This document shows positions 35,659 to 45,527 of a stretch of 64,000 nt of DNA, piece after piece. The DNA lies in the NCBI GenBank assembly GCA_023703535.1, contig CP097967.1, positions 860,156 through 924,155 of the forward strand, given 5' to 3'. The stretch is from SAR86 cluster bacterium (GTDB taxonomy: Bacteria > Pseudomonadota > Gammaproteobacteria > Magnimaribacterales > TMED112). Below the pieces are notes generated by a model, which saw nothing but the letters and a program-made list of their open reading frames with translations, had not been told where the DNA came from and made no database searches. Numbering within the stretch: the first letter of the stretch is position 1; every line of letters starts with the position of its first letter. The position numbers were made by a program, and so were the translations under genes.

Positions 35659-36711
35659 ATGATGTATATAACTGACAATAGCAGAATTTTATCAAGAGAA
35701 GAGCTTTCGACTCCTGAAGAGATTACAAATGAGATACCTCTTGATAAAGAGTCCTCAAAATTAATATTCGGAGCAAGAAGCAATATAAGCAAAATTCTCC
35801 ATGGTCTAGATGACAGAATTATTGCTGTTGTAGGTCCATGCTCTATCCACGATCCAAAGGCAGCAATTGATTATGCAAAAAGATTGAAGCCACTTGCTGA
35901 AAAAATTGAAGATGAAGTAGTTATTATCATGCGAGTATATTTTGAAAAACCTCGTACGACTGTAGGGTGGAAAGGTTTGATTAATGATCCAAGAATAGAT
36001 AATTCTTTTAAAATAAATGAAGGGCTAAGAGTTGCAAGGAAGGTCTTGAGAGATATAGCGAATGTAGGTCTTCCTGCAGGAACTGAATTTTTAGATCTAA
36101 TATCTCCACAATATATTTCAGACCTTGTTAGTTGGGGAGCAATTGGTGCAAGAACCTCTGAGAGTCAAGTTCATAGAGAGCTTACATCAGGTCTTTCATG
36201 TCCTGTTGGAATAAAAAACTCAACAAATGGTGAGTTTAAAGCAGCTATTGATGGAATGAAATCTGCACAATATCAACATGTTTTTTTAGGAACTACTAAG
36301 CAAGGAAAGGTCGCTATATTCAAAACCTCAGGAAATGATGACACACATATAATTTTAAGAGGTGGCAAGCAGCCAAATTACGAGGCTGAAGATATCCAAA
36401 AATGCTTAGAAGAACTTAAAAAATCAGAAGTAAATCAATGCATTATGGTTGATTTTAGTCATGGTAACAGCCAAAAAATTCCTAGCAATCAAAAAAAGGT
36501 AAGCCAGTCAGTTTGCAAACAAATTGAGACTGGTAATAAAAATATTGTAGGTGTAATGATTGAAAGTAATATTGAAGAAGGTAATCAAAAAATATCTGAT
36601 AATATGGAGTATGGAAAAAGCATTACTGATGCTTGTCTTGGATGGGAAGATACTGAAATTTTATTAAATGATCTGTCCTCTTCAGTAAAAAAGAGAAGAA
36701 ATATTGGATAA
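35659..36711 (+). CDS. aroG: 3-deoxy-7-phosphoheptulonate synthase (DAHP synthase, class I)
   Basis: This 350-residue class I DAHP synthase catalyses the first shikimate step from PEP and erythrose-4-phosphate. Motifs are IIAVVGPCSIHDPKAAIDYA, MRVYFEKPRTTVGWKG, GLPAGTEFLD, GAIGARTSESQVHREL, CPVGIKNSTNG and VDFSHGNSQK. It is full length, including the N-terminal extension that binds the inhibitory aromatic amino acid in AroF/G/H, so feedback control is likely; which amino acid cannot be read. It heads a short operon with the DnaT-like gene. Confidence 0.95.
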   Translation: MMYITDNSRILSREELSTPEEITNEIPLDKESSKLIFGARSNISKILHGLDDRIIAVVGPCSIHDPKAAIDYAKRLKPLAEKIEDEVVIIMRVYFEKPRTTVGWKGLINDPRIDNSFKINEGLRVARKVLRDIANVGLPAGTEFLDLISPQYISDLVSWGAIGARTSESQVHRELTSGLSCPVGIKNSTNGEFKAAIDGMKSAQYQHVFLGTTKQGKVAIFKTSGNDDTHIILRGGKQPNYEAEDIQKCLEELKKSEVNQCIMVDFSHGNSQKIPSNQKKVSQSVCKQIETGNKNIVGVMIESNIEEGNQKISDNMEYGKSITDACLGWEDTEILLNDLSSSVKKRRNIG

Positions 36712-37507
36712 AAAATTTTCATTTTCGAAGGATATCGCTACAACAATAGGTTTAGAGTGCGCGGTAATCTACGAGTTCTTAAAAAATAAAAAAACTGATT
36801 ACATTTCAATAAGTGAATTAAACGACGAGCTAAATTTTTGGCCTAATCAAAAAATAATTGAATACGTCGCCGAGTTAGATCAAAAGGGTTTAATAAGTTT
36901 TGACTTAAAAAGGGGAAGATTAAGCATAAAAAACAAAATTAGTAAAACTAAACTCCAAACTCCAAAATCATTTGATAAATCAGAAATGGGGATAAATTGG
37001 CAGCCATCAGATGATGTTGTTGAGATTTTGCTTAAAGCAGAAATTAGTGAAGACTTTATTCACAACTTAATTCCTGAATTTAGAGTTTATTGGATGGAGA
37101 AACCTGGAATTCATGTGTCATATAATTCAAAGTTCATTGAATATGCTAGGTTCAAGTGGGCTCAATACACTGCAGAGGTAGATACTAGAACGAAACCCTT
37201 TGCGATTGATGATAGCTGGCAACCATCAGATGAGTGTAGAGAAGTATTGTCATTATCTGGAATATCAGAGGATTTTGCTAATGAAAAAATTCTTGATTTT
37301 ATTTTATATTGGAAACAAGACGGCAGAGCTTTCAATACATGGGATGTAAAATTCTTAAATCATGTAAAAACTTGTTGGAATAAAGAAGTTGAAAAAATTA
37401 AAAAAGAGCCCAAAATTAATATCGATTTTTATGAAGCTGAAGAAAAACCAAAATCAAAGAAGTCAAACTTAAATCTGAAAAAATACAGAAAAAAATACAA
37501 TATCTAG
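36704..37507 (+). CDS. Protein with two DnaT-type DNA-binding domains
   Basis: A 267-residue protein starting at a TTG inside the aroG stop region. Residues 1-80 look like a helix-turn-helix (ISISELNDELNFWPNQKIIEY). Two copies of a DnaT-like helical domain follow, near 98-155 and 171-228, each opening WQPSD and containing ISEDF and a late Trp. The tail (about 230-267) is Lys-rich. In E. coli, DnaT delivers DnaB-DnaC during PriA-dependent restart. A replication-restart or regulatory DNA-binding role is possible, but no partner gene is nearby. Confidence 0.8.
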   Translation: MDKKFSFSKDIATTIGLECAVIYEFLKNKKTDYISISELNDELNFWPNQKIIEYVAELDQKGLISFDLKRGRLSIKNKISKTKLQTPKSFDKSEMGINWQPSDDVVEILLKAEISEDFIHNLIPEFRVYWMEKPGIHVSYNSKFIEYARFKWAQYTAEVDTRTKPFAIDDSWQPSDECREVLSLSGISEDFANEKILDFILYWKQDGRAFNTWDVKFLNHVKTCWNKEVEKIKKEPKINIDFYEAEEKPKSKKSNLNLKKYRKKYNI

Positions 37508-37540
37508 CAACTAAAAATAGTTTTTATTGGTATTAAGAAC

Positions 37541-38539
37541 ATGAATAAGAAAAATATAAGAATGGCAGCGATTATACTTGGTGGTGTTTTCGTCTGGATG
37601 CTTTTAGGACTCTTTGCTCCAAGTGAGAGGAAGCCTGAGATTAGAGATGTTGAAAAACAAACGGTTCTAACTGTAAATTCAGAAGCTCAAGACTATAGTC
37701 TGCCAATAAGCATACAGTCAATTTCAGAGGCATTTTCAAAAGTTGATTTACGATCACAAACATCAGAGAAGGTAAAAAAAATTCATTTTCTTGATGGTGA
37801 GTTTGTGGAAAAAGATCAAGTTATTTGTGAATTAGAACCAGGACAGAAATATGCAAACTTTAAAAAATCTGAAATACAATATGAGTCATCAAAAAATCTT
37901 TATGATAAAGGACTTATTTCTGAATCGGGGTTAGTAACTTCTGAAGCTACATATGAAGCATCTAAAGTTGATTATGAAAGAACAAAAATCAAAGCCTCTT
38001 TTAATGGTTTTGTAGAAAACCTAGCAAAAGAAGGGCAGCTCCTTCAGAATGGACAGCTATGTGCTTCTTTGATTTCTTTATCTCCATTAAAGATTGTTGG
38101 AAATGTTTCTGAACTTTTAGTTAATAAAGTAAAAATTGGACAGGATGTTACTGTGACATTCCTTTCGGGGGAGGAGTACAAATCAAATTTGACCTTCATA
38201 AGCTCTTCAGCTGATAAACAAACTAAAACATTTCAAGTCGAAACTGAAATTGAAAATGTTTCGAACCTTATCAAAGACGGTTTGACCGGCACAATGACAA
38301 TCTTTACTGACCCAGAAAAAGCACACTTCATTCCAACATCAGCTTTTTTACTAGCCGATAATGGAAATGTTTCGCTAGCTTTAGTTATTGATGGAAAGAT
38401 AGAAATAGTTGTTGTGAATATTCTTAGAGACACAATTGAAGGGGCTTGGGTTAGTGGGCTGCCAAACTTATCAAGAATAGTAGTAGCGGGTCAAGGATTC
38501 GTTACACAGGGCGAAGAGGTAAATTTTAAGGATAAATAA
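37541..38539 (+). CDS. RND efflux periplasmic adaptor (membrane fusion protein)
   Basis: A 332-residue adaptor with a single N-terminal membrane anchor (MAAIILGGVFVWMLLGLF). A split lipoyl domain reads KVKKIHFLDGEFVEKDQVIC and TKIKASFNGFVENLAKEGQLL around a short helical hairpin (about residues 100-150), and beta-barrel and membrane-proximal domains follow (GTMTIFTDPEKAHFIPTSA, VVAGQGFVTQGEEV). There is no lipobox Cys. It should link the adjacent RND pump to an outer-membrane channel, which is not encoded here. The stop overlaps the pump start. Confidence 0.92.
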   Translation: MNKKNIRMAAIILGGVFVWMLLGLFAPSERKPEIRDVEKQTVLTVNSEAQDYSLPISIQSISEAFSKVDLRSQTSEKVKKIHFLDGEFVEKDQVICELEPGQKYANFKKSEIQYESSKNLYDKGLISESGLVTSEATYEASKVDYERTKIKASFNGFVENLAKEGQLLQNGQLCASLISLSPLKIVGNVSELLVNKVKIGQDVTVTFLSGEEYKSNLTFISSSADKQTKTFQVETEIENVSNLIKDGLTGTMTIFTDPEKAHFIPTSAFLLADNGNVSLALVIDGKIEIVVVNILRDTIEGAWVSGLPNLSRIVVAGQGFVTQGEEVNFKDK

Positions 38540-41500
38540 TGGGAATTGTTTCAACAGCAGTAACTAAGTTTAGAACAAGTATCTTGATAATGATTTTTTG
38601 TGTTCTTGCTGGGATATTAGGTAGAGCAAGTATGCCTATAGCATCAAATCCAAACGTTACATTCCCATGGGTTAATGTTGTTGTTACTCTTGCAGGAGCT
38701 TCTCCGGAAGACATGGCAAGACTTGTTGCAAAACCTATCGAAAATAGATTCTTAAGACTAGAGGGACAAGAAGAAGTCTTTTCAGTAAGTGGACAAAGCT
38801 ATACCTATGTTAGAGTTAAATACGATATTGATTATGATATTGATCAAGCAATATTAGATGTTGAAAGAGCTGTTGGAGAGGTAAGAAACCAACTACCTCC
38901 TGAAGCAGAAGATCCGAGAGTTGTTGAATATGCTGATAATGATCAACCAATACTTGTCTATAGTATTAGTGGCTTTTCAAATTTAAGGGCTGGCTATCAA
39001 GTTGCGAAGAATATTGAAGAGCGATTAGAAAAAGTTCCGGGTGTTCTGGAAATTTCTGTTGATGGAGTGCCAGAAGAACTCCTTGAGGTTTCTGTATCAA
39101 AGTCAAAACTTGAGGGTCTCGGTGTAACTCTTGGTGAAATTGCTAATGCCGTTAGGTTTAACAATGTATTAATTCCAGCAGGTTTTCAAGATACAGGTTC
39201 AGGCAGATTTGCTGTTGAGATTCCAAGTGTTTTTGAAACTAGTGAGGATGTTTATAACCTTCCAATCAAAGCGTCAGGTTCCAAGGTTGTTAAGCTTGGA
39301 GATGTTGCCCAAATAAAAAGAACATTCAAAGATCCCTCAAGTTTTTCAAGAGTAAATGGAAAAGATGCAATCACTCTCTCCATTAAAAAAAGAGTTGGAT
39401 TTAATGAACTTGATATTGCAAATACTGTAAGAGAACAAATTGATGGTTTTAAATCTGAATTACCTCAAAAACTTTTAATTACTCCTGGACTAGATACAAC
39501 ACAATTTGCTGGAGACATGGTAAATGAATTACAAGGCAATATCATTACTGCTGTTGTTTTGGTAATGGTTCTTGTAGTTGCCACTCTAGGCTTGAGAAAT
39601 GGAATTATAGTAGGCATCGCGATTCCTTTTTCTTTTCTCGTAACTTTTGGAGTTCTTTATTACGTTCTTGGTTATGAATTCAATTTCCTAGTAATGTTTG
39701 GAATGCTACTAGGTCTTGGTATGTTGATAGATGGTGGAATAGTTATTGTCGAGTATGCGGATAAACTTATTGATAAAGGCCAAAACAGATTAGAAGCTTA
39801 TAAAAATTCTGCTCAAAGGATGTTTACCCCAGTCGTTGCTTCTGTTCTCACAACGGTTGCTGCATTTACACCACTAATGGTTTGGCCCGGCATGTCAGGT
39901 AAATTTATGAGATATTTACCAATAACTGTTTTTGTTGTTCTGATGGCCTCTTTAGCCTATGCATTAATATTTGCTCCTGTCATCGGTTCCTTATTTGGTA
40001 GAAGAAAAGGACAAAAAGATGAGTCAAACGATAATGAGGATACATTTCTCAAAAGAATATATAAAAAAGCAATCAACTTTTCTCTTAAAAACCCTCTTGA
40101 AACAATTGCATATACATTTTTCTTTGTGCTGCTGGTTATTCCTTTAGGAATAGTAGGAAATTATGGAAAAAGTTTTGTCTACTTTCCAAGTGTTGATCCA
40201 TGGATAATAAATGTCAATATTCAGGCAAGAGGAAACATTTCCCCTTATGAGGCAAAAAACATGGCTTTAGAGGTCGAGGATAAAATTATAGGCCTCAAAG
40301 GGGTTGATGATGTTCTAATGACAGTTTCAAATTCTGACTGGGGTGGAGGCTCAGGTGTTGCAAGAGGATATATTCTTGTTGAAGATCCTAAAACATTGGA
40401 CATAAGTGGTTTTGAAGTTTTAGATAACATAAGAAATCAGTTTGATGATAATGCAGGTTACAAGGTAACTGTTAGAGAAGTTCAAGAAGGGCCCGGGCAA
40501 TTTACAGCGCCAGTTGAAATAAGACTCCTTAGTGAAAATAGAGCTTTAATAGATAAAAAGACTCTTGAGTTGCGAGACTACATTGAAAATAATATTGATG
40601 GCTTAACTGGCCTATCAGACACAACTCCAAAATATAAAATTGAATGGAAATTAGATGTTGATAAAGAGCGTGCATATCAGGCTGGAATAAATTTATTTGA
40701 AATTGGCTCTGCAGTCCAGATGGTTACAAATGGAATATTATTAGGAGAATATCGACCAGATGATTCACGTGAAGAAATTGAAATTAGAGCAAGATTTCCT
40801 GCAGATCAAAGAACTCTCTCAAGCTTGGATCAAATTTCAGTAAATACAAGAAATGGAGCTGTTCCTGTTTCAAGCTTTGTTAAGGTTGATGCAAGACAGA
40901 ATGCTACATCTTTAAATAAAATTGATGGGAAATATTACCATGAGATAAGTGGAATAAATAAACCTGGATATAACCTCTATGATGAGATATCAAAAATTAA
41001 ACAATGGATGGAAGATACTGATTTTGAGGACTCTAGAATGGAAGTTAGATTTGGAGGATTAACTCAACAAGGTGATGAGGCTACGAACTTTCTCCTTTTA
41101 GCAATGGTAGGAGCATTATTTCTGATGTTCATTATTTTAGTAACCCAATTTAATAGCATATCCCAACCTATAATCATTTTAATGTCTGTAATTTTTTCAA
41201 CTTCTGGAGTCTTCTTGGGACTTACTATTTCACAGGTTGAGCCCTCAACAATAATGACTGGAACAGCAATAGTAGGTCTTGCCGGAATTGTTGTAAACAA
41301 CAACATTGTTTTAATAGATACTTATAATCGACTAAAAATAGATTTTCCTGATAAAAATATCGAAGAGCTCATCACAGAAACTTGCATGAGTAGATTGCGA
41401 CCTGTTCTTCTTACAACAATTACCACAATTTTTGGTCTTATTTTCCTTGCTTCTGGATATAGTATCGACTTACTAAATCAAACAGTATATGAAGGAACTT

Positions 41501-41655
41501 CGACTGTAAAATGGTATCAAGCATTTGGAATCAGTATTTGCTGGGGCTTAGGATTTAGTACAGTGATTACACTTATAGCTACCCCTGCTCTTCTTATGAT
41601 TCTTGAAAAATTTACCAACTGGTCAAAGAATTTACGTGGTGGTTATAGCGGCTGA
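38539..41655 (+). CDS. RND multidrug-type efflux permease
   Basis: A 1038-residue inner-membrane pump with duplicated halves, two large periplasmic domains and twelve membrane helices. The pore-domain pattern ITPGLDTTQFAGDMVNELQG precedes helices 2-6 and MEVRFGGLTQQGDEATNFLL precedes helices 8-12. In helix 4 the usual Asp-Asp proton-relay pair is Asp-Gly (MLIDGGIVIVEYAD, near residue 398), and helix 10 has VVNNNIVLID in place of the AcrB Lys. This pattern belongs to a common RND subfamily distinct from AcrB. The substrate is unknown. Confidence 0.93.
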   Translation: MGIVSTAVTKFRTSILIMIFCVLAGILGRASMPIASNPNVTFPWVNVVVTLAGASPEDMARLVAKPIENRFLRLEGQEEVFSVSGQSYTYVRVKYDIDYDIDQAILDVERAVGEVRNQLPPEAEDPRVVEYADNDQPILVYSISGFSNLRAGYQVAKNIEERLEKVPGVLEISVDGVPEELLEVSVSKSKLEGLGVTLGEIANAVRFNNVLIPAGFQDTGSGRFAVEIPSVFETSEDVYNLPIKASGSKVVKLGDVAQIKRTFKDPSSFSRVNGKDAITLSIKKRVGFNELDIANTVREQIDGFKSELPQKLLITPGLDTTQFAGDMVNELQGNIITAVVLVMVLVVATLGLRNGIIVGIAIPFSFLVTFGVLYYVLGYEFNFLVMFGMLLGLGMLIDGGIVIVEYADKLIDKGQNRLEAYKNSAQRMFTPVVASVLTTVAAFTPLMVWPGMSGKFMRYLPITVFVVLMASLAYALIFAPVIGSLFGRRKGQKDESNDNEDTFLKRIYKKAINFSLKNPLETIAYTFFFVLLVIPLGIVGNYGKSFVYFPSVDPWIINVNIQARGNISPYEAKNMALEVEDKIIGLKGVDDVLMTVSNSDWGGGSGVARGYILVEDPKTLDISGFEVLDNIRNQFDDNAGYKVTVREVQEGPGQFTAPVEIRLLSENRALIDKKTLELRDYIENNIDGLTGLSDTTPKYKIEWKLDVDKERAYQAGINLFEIGSAVQMVTNGILLGEYRPDDSREEIEIRARFPADQRTLSSLDQISVNTRNGAVPVSSFVKVDARQNATSLNKIDGKYYHEISGINKPGYNLYDEISKIKQWMEDTDFEDSRMEVRFGGLTQQGDEATNFLLLAMVGALFLMFIILVTQFNSISQPIIILMSVIFSTSGVFLGLTISQVEPSTIMTGTAIVGLAGIVVNNNIVLIDTYNRLKIDFPDKNIEELITETCMSRLRPVLLTTITTIFGLIFLASGYSIDLLNQTVYEGTSTVKWYQAFGISICWGLGFSTVITLIATPALLMILEKFTNWSKNLRGGYSG

Positions 41656-41699
41656 CTATATTTCAAATAGTTTTATAGAATTTAAGGTAAAATATTTTT

Positions 41700-41912
41700 A
41701 TGGCAAAGTTTGAAGAATCAATTAAAGAACTAGAAAAAATTGTTAAAACACTTGAAGATGATGATCCTAGCTTAGAGGATTCATTAAAGAAATTTGAGAA
41801 AGGTGTAGCCTTAATAAAAGTGTGTCAAAAGGAACTTGAGACAGCTGAAAATAAAATTAAAGAGCTTACTGAAAATGGCGATACAAAAATCTTCGACGAA
41901 AACAGCTCTTGA
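41700..41912 (+). CDS. xseB: Exodeoxyribonuclease VII small subunit
   Basis: A 70-residue helical protein with the XseB pattern KFEESIKELEKIVKTLEDD and SLEDSLKKFEKGVALIKVCQ. Several copies bind the XseA catalytic subunit (not in this window) to form the single-strand exonuclease. It heads the xseB-ispA-dxs operon, as in E. coli. TAAAAT at 41688-41693 lies six bases before the ATG, with no Shine-Dalgarno between. Confidence 0.95.
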   Translation: MAKFEESIKELEKIVKTLEDDDPSLEDSLKKFEKGVALIKVCQKELETAENKIKELTENGDTKIFDENSS

Positions 41913-42768
41913 TCTTGGTAACTTTGAATCAGTTGTTGATGAAAAACTAAATTCAATATTTCAAAGGTTAACAAACAATCAAACCATTATAGACAAATCC
42001 ATTAGTTACGCCTTATCTAACCAAGGCAAAAGAATTCGACCTACTCTAGTCTTTCTAGTAGGGAACTTTTTGGGAATAGAAACATCACGCCTAGAAAGCA
42101 TTGCTGGTGCAATCGAATTAATACATACTTATTCTTTAGTCCATGATGACCTGCCCTGCATGGATGATGATGATTTAAGAAGAGGAAAACCTACCCTTCA
42201 TAAAAAGTTTAATGAATCAACTGCTGTTCTTGCAGGTGATGCGCTACAGACATTAGCCTTTAATTTAATTCTAGATGATATAAATTTAAATATTTCTGAA
42301 AAACACGATCTACTTAGTGACTTAGCAAAAAGGATAGGTCCTGAAGGAATGGTTCTAGGACAAAATTTAGATATTGAATATGAAAAGAAAAATCCAAGTT
42401 TTGATGAAATCATGGAAATGAATAGATTAAAAACTGGATTATTAATAGAATTTTCGATTTTATCCCCATTTTATTTAAAAGGAGACTTAACTAAAGATTG
42501 GTACCAATTAGCTAAAAATATTGGAATAAGCTTTCAATTAATTGATGATATGCTTGATTTATCAGAGACTACAGAAAAAATTGGTAAAACAGCAAAAAAA
42601 GATCTTAAGAATAATAAAAAAACTATTCCAATATGTTTTGGAATCGACAAAACAATGATTGAAGTAGATAAATTCAAAGATAGTACAATGGAAATATGTG
42701 AAAAACTTTGTTTAAATAACCATCCTCTATCAGCTTTTATTGATAGTTTGTTTTCAAGAAAATTTTAA
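41875..42768 (+). CDS. ispA: Farnesyl diphosphate synthase
   Basis: About 297 residues from the ATG at 41875, which lies inside the end of xseB. It is a trans-prenyltransferase with the first aspartate-rich motif DDLPCMDDDDLRRGKPTLHK and the second FQLIDDMLDLSETTE. The basic NQGKRIRPTL binds isopentenyl diphosphate, and the small residues before the first motif suit a C15 product. It supplies the precursor for quinones and undecaprenyl phosphate. The next gene, dxs, starts on the base after its stop. Confidence 0.95.
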   Translation: MAIQKSSTKTALDLGNFESVVDEKLNSIFQRLTNNQTIIDKSISYALSNQGKRIRPTLVFLVGNFLGIETSRLESIAGAIELIHTYSLVHDDLPCMDDDDLRRGKPTLHKKFNESTAVLAGDALQTLAFNLILDDINLNISEKHDLLSDLAKRIGPEGMVLGQNLDIEYEKKNPSFDEIMEMNRLKTGLLIEFSILSPFYLKGDLTKDWYQLAKNIGISFQLIDDMLDLSETTEKIGKTAKKDLKNNKKTIPICFGIDKTMIEVDKFKDSTMEICEKLCLNNHPLSAFIDSLFSRKF

Positions 42769-44634
42769 ATGAAAAAGTTTGATAAATTTCCTTTAAAGGA
42801 ACCTGTTTCTGAATTTTTAAAAGAAATAAATTCTCCAAAGGACTTAAAAAAGTTAAATCTGCAACAACTCAATATTCTTGCTGATGAATTAAGAGAATTT
42901 TTGTTGTATTCAGTCAGTCAGTCTGGAGGACATTTTGGAGCAGGATTGGGCGCGATTGAATTGACTATTGCTCTTCACAGTATCCTTAATCTGCCTGATG
43001 ACAAGATTGTCTGGGATACAGGACACCAAGCATATCCTCATAAAATTTTGACTGGCCGTAAGGACAAGATGCACCTGATGAGGAAACTTAATGGTATTGC
43101 TGCCTTTCCATCTATAACTGAATCAGCTTATGACGCAATGAGCGTTGGGCACTCTAGTACTTCAATAAGTGCAGCACTTGGAATGAATGAAGCTAACTTA
43201 AGTAAAGATAATAAAAAAAATGTTTTTGCTGTTATTGGTGATGGTGCAATGACAGCAGGTATTGCTTTTGAGGCAATGATGCATGCTGGTCATCTTGATA
43301 ATAATCTAAAAATTATTCTAAACGATAACGATATGTCAATTTCTAAAAATAAGGGTGGACTATCAGATTATCTTGCCAAAATTTGGGCATCAAAATCATA
43401 TAAAAAACTTAAATCTAGTGGTAAAAGTGTATTGAGCAAACTTCCTTATGCTCTGCATATTTCGAGAAATTTAAAGGATGGAATTAAGTCGGCAATAATG
43501 CCAGGAAATCTTTTTGAGGATATTGGAATTAATTATATTGGTCCAATTGATGGTCATGACATTGAATTGCTTCAAAAAACAATTAAAAGAATGATGGAGA
43601 AAGACTCTCCATATTTACTTCATATAATCACAAAAAAAGGTGCTGGATTTATACCTGCTGAAGAAGAAAGAATCAAATTTCATGCGATTTCAAAGATTGA
43701 ACCCGAGAAAAACAGCTCAAAACCAAAATTCCAAGACATTTTTGGTGATTGGTTATGTGATAAGGCAGAAACTGATAAATCGCTTGTGGGTATCACACCT
43801 GCAATGAAAGAGGGTTCTGGAATGGTGAACTTTGAAAAAGAATATCCTGAAAGATTTTATGACGTTGCAATTGCAGAGCAACATTCTGTAACTTTTGCTG
43901 CTGGATTATCTTTAGAAGGCTTAAAACCAGTTGTGGCAATATACTCAACATTCTTACAAAGAGGATATGACCAATTCATACATGATGTATGTTTAGAAAA
44001 TATCGATGTTACTTTTGCAATAGATAGGGCTGGCATTGTTGGAGAAGATGGTCCTACACATACAGGAAGTTTTGATATTAGTTTTATGAGATGCATTCCA
44101 AATATTGTGATTTCTTGCCCATCTAATGAACATGAGCTTTGGCATCTTTTGAATATTTGTTACGAACATAAAGGACCTGCTGCAATAAGATATCCAAGAG
44201 GATCTGGAATTGGTGTTCAGCCAATACCTAATGAAGTCGAAGGTTTTGAAATTGGTAAAGCTAAAAAAATAAAAGATGGTCAGTCTGTTTGTATTTTAAA
44301 TTTTGGGGTTTTGATGGATCAAATAGATCAAATTGCTGAGAAAAAGGATTACACCTTATATGATATGCGATTTATTAAACCGATTGATCAAGATGCATTA
44401 GAACACGCTATGCAACATGAGACAATTATTACCTTAGAAGACAATACCCTACTTGGCGGATGTGGTAGCGCTATTGGTGAGAAATTACACAAACAAAAAT
44501 TTAAAGGAAATTTACTATCAATTGGATTAAAAGATGAGTTTCCAGCTCATGGAAGTAGAAATGAAATTCTTAGACAAAATGGATTGGATGAAGAGAGCAT
44601 TCAGAAAACAATCGATAATTTCTTAAGAAATTAA
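42769..44634 (+). CDS. dxs: 1-deoxy-D-xylulose-5-phosphate synthase
   Basis: This 621-residue thiamine-diphosphate enzyme condenses pyruvate and glyceraldehyde-3-phosphate in the first step of the MEP pathway. Motifs are WDTGHQAYPHKILTGR, VGHSSTSISAALGM, the ThDP/Mg site IGDGAMTAGIAFEAM with Asn in ILNDNDMSIS, YDVAIAEQHSVTFAAGL with the catalytic Glu, DRAGIVGEDGPTHTG and RYPRGSGIG. It is full length. Its stop overlaps the thiL stop by four bases on the opposite strand. Confidence 0.98.
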   Translation: MKKFDKFPLKEPVSEFLKEINSPKDLKKLNLQQLNILADELREFLLYSVSQSGGHFGAGLGAIELTIALHSILNLPDDKIVWDTGHQAYPHKILTGRKDKMHLMRKLNGIAAFPSITESAYDAMSVGHSSTSISAALGMNEANLSKDNKKNVFAVIGDGAMTAGIAFEAMMHAGHLDNNLKIILNDNDMSISKNKGGLSDYLAKIWASKSYKKLKSSGKSVLSKLPYALHISRNLKDGIKSAIMPGNLFEDIGINYIGPIDGHDIELLQKTIKRMMEKDSPYLLHIITKKGAGFIPAEEERIKFHAISKIEPEKNSSKPKFQDIFGDWLCDKAETDKSLVGITPAMKEGSGMVNFEKEYPERFYDVAIAEQHSVTFAAGLSLEGLKPVVAIYSTFLQRGYDQFIHDVCLENIDVTFAIDRAGIVGEDGPTHTGSFDISFMRCIPNIVISCPSNEHELWHLLNICYEHKGPAAIRYPRGSGIGVQPIPNEVEGFEIGKAKKIKDGQSVCILNFGVLMDQIDQIAEKKDYTLYDMRFIKPIDQDALEHAMQHETIITLEDNTLLGGCGSAIGEKLHKQKFKGNLLSIGLKDEFPAHGSRNEILRQNGLDEESIQKTIDNFLRN

Positions 44635-45527
44635 ATAAATGAATCCCAACCTAATTTATTGAAATTTAATCTATTCTTTTTTTGATCAAACACATCAAGT
44701 TTTTGTTCTTTTGTAATCTTACCTACATAGTGAGCATCTGGTAGCATTTTTGTTAAGTCTTTTTCATCTAAATTTGATGTAAAACACAAAACATAATCAT
44801 CCCCACAAATTAAGTCTTCTTTACCATTTGTGCAAAAATCTTCATTTAAAAAGATATCTGCACCAACTTTCGATGAAATTAATATACGTTTTAAATCTAT
44901 GAGAAAGCCATCTGATACGTCAATACAAGAACTTGCAACTTCTCTAATTTTATCAATGTCATGTATAGGAATTTTTGGCATTAAAAAATGATTTAATTTT
45001 GTGTCAAGTTCTCTATATTCTAATCGTCCAAGATAACCTCTTCCTAATGATCCTGAAATAAAAATATTCTCATTTACTTTTGCGCCATCTCTTTTAAGAA
45101 TTTTATTATTTGTTTTTCCTACTACTGTGACTCCAATATTTAAATTTCCTTTTGTAATATCACCTCCAAGTAATGACATTTTATGCTGTTCTAAAAATTC
45201 ATTTATACCATTTGAGAATTCTGCAAACCATTCATCAGAGGGCCTATTAATTGTTATAGACAAAAGACATCCCTCAGGTTTTGCTCCCATAGCTAAAATA
45301 TCACTAGCAGCAACAGCTATAGATCTGTAACCAATGAAAAAAGGATCTAAATCTTTAGGAAAATGCTGTCCTTCTACGAATGAATCAACACTTATCAGAG
45401 AATTAAAATTAATCAGAGAAGAGTCGTCCCCATTAGGAATGGGGAATGATTCATTTTTTTTTGAAAGAGGTTTTAAATATTTCTCAATGAAATATTCTTC
45501 ATTTTTTTTATGATGGGTATCTTTCAA
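44631..45527 (-). CDS. thiL: Thiamine-monophosphate kinase
   Basis: About 298 residues. ThiL phosphorylates thiamine phosphate to ThDP, the cofactor of Dxs encoded next door. PNGDDSSLINFNSLISVDSF, RSIAVAASDILAMGAKP, SLLGGDITKGNLNIGVTVVG, SGSLGRGYLG, DVSDGFLIDL and GDDYVLCF are the family pattern, with Mg-binding aspartates. No ATG lies at the N-terminus. I chose the TTG at 45527, which overlaps the thiolase stop by 20 bases; a GTG at 45554 would lie deeper in that gene. Confidence 0.92.
   Translation of the reverse strand: MKDTHHKKNEEYFIEKYLKPLSKKNESFPIPNGDDSSLINFNSLISVDSFVEGQHFPKDLDPFFIGYRSIAVAASDILAMGAKPEGCLLSITINRPSDEWFAEFSNGINEFLEQHKMSLLGGDITKGNLNIGVTVVGKTNNKILKRDGAKVNENIFISGSLGRGYLGRLEYRELDTKLNHFLMPKIPIHDIDKIREVASSCIDVSDGFLIDLKRILISSKVGADIFLNEDFCTNGKEDLICGDDYVLCFTSNLDEKDLTKMLPDAHYVGKITKEQKLDVFDQKKNRLNFNKLGWDSFI

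Noticed and set aside
35559-35792. Minus-strand frame across the scpA-aroG gap
   Set aside because: It is a Lys/Leu/Ile-rich read of AT-rich promoter DNA and the 5' end of aroG; aroG motifs are clear on the other strand.
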